Positions 14,887-15,524 of a stretch of DNA of 15,524 bases are shown here, piece after piece (positions within the stretch are counted from its first letter, which is position 1; every line of letters starts with the position of its first letter). The translations under genes and the position numbers were made by a program. The DNA is taken from NCBI GenBank assembly GCA_964603125.1, contig CAZRUA010000084.1:1-15524 (forward strand), read 5' to 3'. Source of the stretch: CAZRUA01 sp964603125 (GTDB lineage: Bacteria; Bacteroidota; Bacteroidia; B-17B0; Aurantibacillaceae). Under the pieces are notes generated by a model. It ran no database searches. It was not told the DNA's origin and saw nothing but the letters and a program-made list of their open reading frames with translations.

Positions 14887-15524
14887 ATGAAAACCAACCT
14901 ATTCTTAAAAATTGTGATATTAATATTACTTCCTACATTAATTAAGGCGCAATCTTCTAACAACAAAATTGAATTTGCTTCTAAGCCATTTTCAACCAAT
15001 CCCAATACACAAACAGATTTTAAAATCACCGACCATATCTACGCAAAACTAAGTTTAGAAAAGCCTTTGAAAGATTACTGCGGACCTAAATTTTATGATA
15101 TTAAAGACCATTATGGCATAAGCGATAAAAATGTAGTACGAGTTATTAGCTTTATATTAAAATTCAAAAATGAATCAGATGAATACGAAAATGCTTCGGG
15201 TCTGAAAGCCGATTTATGTTTAACTAAGGACGAACTTGAATCAAAAGAATTATACTTTGACATTTTACCTTCGAAAGAAGATGCGAGTTCGGTTTACACC
15301 TTTGGTGGTGAATTTTTCCGTTGCGTATTAAATTCTGATTTTGCGGGCACTAAACGTGAATTAAAAATAGAATTGCATAATCTAAATGAAATATTAAATG
15401 GCATAAGCGGACTTGAATTTGAATCGAATTTCAGCATTGACTACAATGGTCTTAACAATGATAAACAAAGCGAATTATTTGATTACAATAGCTCTGCATC
15501 AACCAATGCGAAGAATAATGGTTT
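14887..15524 (+). CDS. Exported protein of unknown function (C-terminus beyond window edge)
   Basis: An open frame of 212 codons begins at the ATG at 14887 and runs off the right edge without a stop. Residues 1-22, MKTNLFLKIVILILLPTLIKAQ, are a clear signal peptide. The mature part is mixed and beta-prone, with three cysteines (C65, C111, C146) and segments VVRVISFILKFKNES and YTFGGEFFRCVLNS. I recognise no domain. It is divergent from the kinase gene. The 241-base gap (14646-14886) is AT-rich and holds no clear promoter, hairpin or repeat that I can see. Confidence 0.8.
   Translation, partial: MKTNLFLKIVILILLPTLIKAQSSNNKIEFASKPFSTNPNTQTDFKITDHIYAKLSLEKPLKDYCGPKFYDIKDHYGISDKNVVRVISFILKFKNESDEYENASGLKADLCLTKDELESKELYFDILPSKEDASSVYTFGGEFFRCVLNSDFAGTKRELKIELHNLNEILNGISGLEFESNFSIDYNGLNNDKQSELFDYNSSASTNAKNNG

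Noticed and set aside
1..15524. CRISPR array, tRNA, rRNA, insertion sequence, phage or toxin-antitoxin genes
   Set aside because: No regularly spaced repeats, cloverleaf-like sequence, transposase or integrase motifs, or paired small toxin/antitoxin ORFs were seen on either strand.

Overview
The window looks like chromosome of an AT-rich member of the Bacteroidota, probably near the Flavobacteriia or a related order. The evidence is: type IX secretion (T9SS) C-terminal sorting domains on two complete exported proteins; Bacteroidota-type promoter elements (TTTG / TAnnTTTG); no Shine-Dalgarno sequence before any start codon; a DUF4295 small protein beside rpmG; and a LytS/LytTR two-component pair with a periplasmic TPR sensor. 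I see no insertion sequence, phage gene, CRISPR array, tRNA or rRNA.

Layout. 1-1057 (minus) is the N-terminal part of a secreted fibronectin type III protein cut by the window edge. 1240-2491 (plus) holds a DinB-superfamily protein, a strong terminator and an exported rhodanese-like protein. 2500-6396 (minus) is a translation and protein-export block, read in the order rpmB (bL28), an exported aminopeptidase P, rpmG (bL33), the DUF4295 protein (probably bL38), ftsY and queE. It has two recognisable ribosomal-protein promoters and two internal hairpins. 6655-7896 (plus) is a secreted PD40 beta-propeller protein with a T9SS sorting domain. 8090-11692 (plus) is a 1200-residue secreted protein with about a dozen propeller-type repeats, Ig/FN3-like modules and a T9SS sorting domain. 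A bidirectional terminator separates it from 11745-14645 (minus), a TPR histidine kinase followed 3 bases later by its LytTR response regulator. 14887 to the right edge (plus) starts an unrecognised exported protein.

How the genes fit together. bL28, bL33 and the DUF4295 protein are large-subunit ribosomal components. FtsY is the signal-recognition-particle receptor, and QueE makes the queuosine precursor used in tRNA modification. The minus block therefore links ribosome synthesis, co-translational membrane targeting and tRNA modification. The peptidase between rpmB and rpmG is the odd member. The three large plus or edge proteins are envelope or extracellular products. The kinase/regulator pair is the only transcriptional control system here, and its targets cannot be read from the window.

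Most of the window is ordinary core and surface-protein content, and I did not find a clear new multi-gene system. The items most worth checking are the DUF4295/bL38 gene, the nearly identical promoter cores of rpmB and rpmG, the terminator-like hairpins that leave little room for promoters before the peptidase gene and ftsY, the TTG start of the kinase, and the rewritten active-site region of the rhodanese-like protein.
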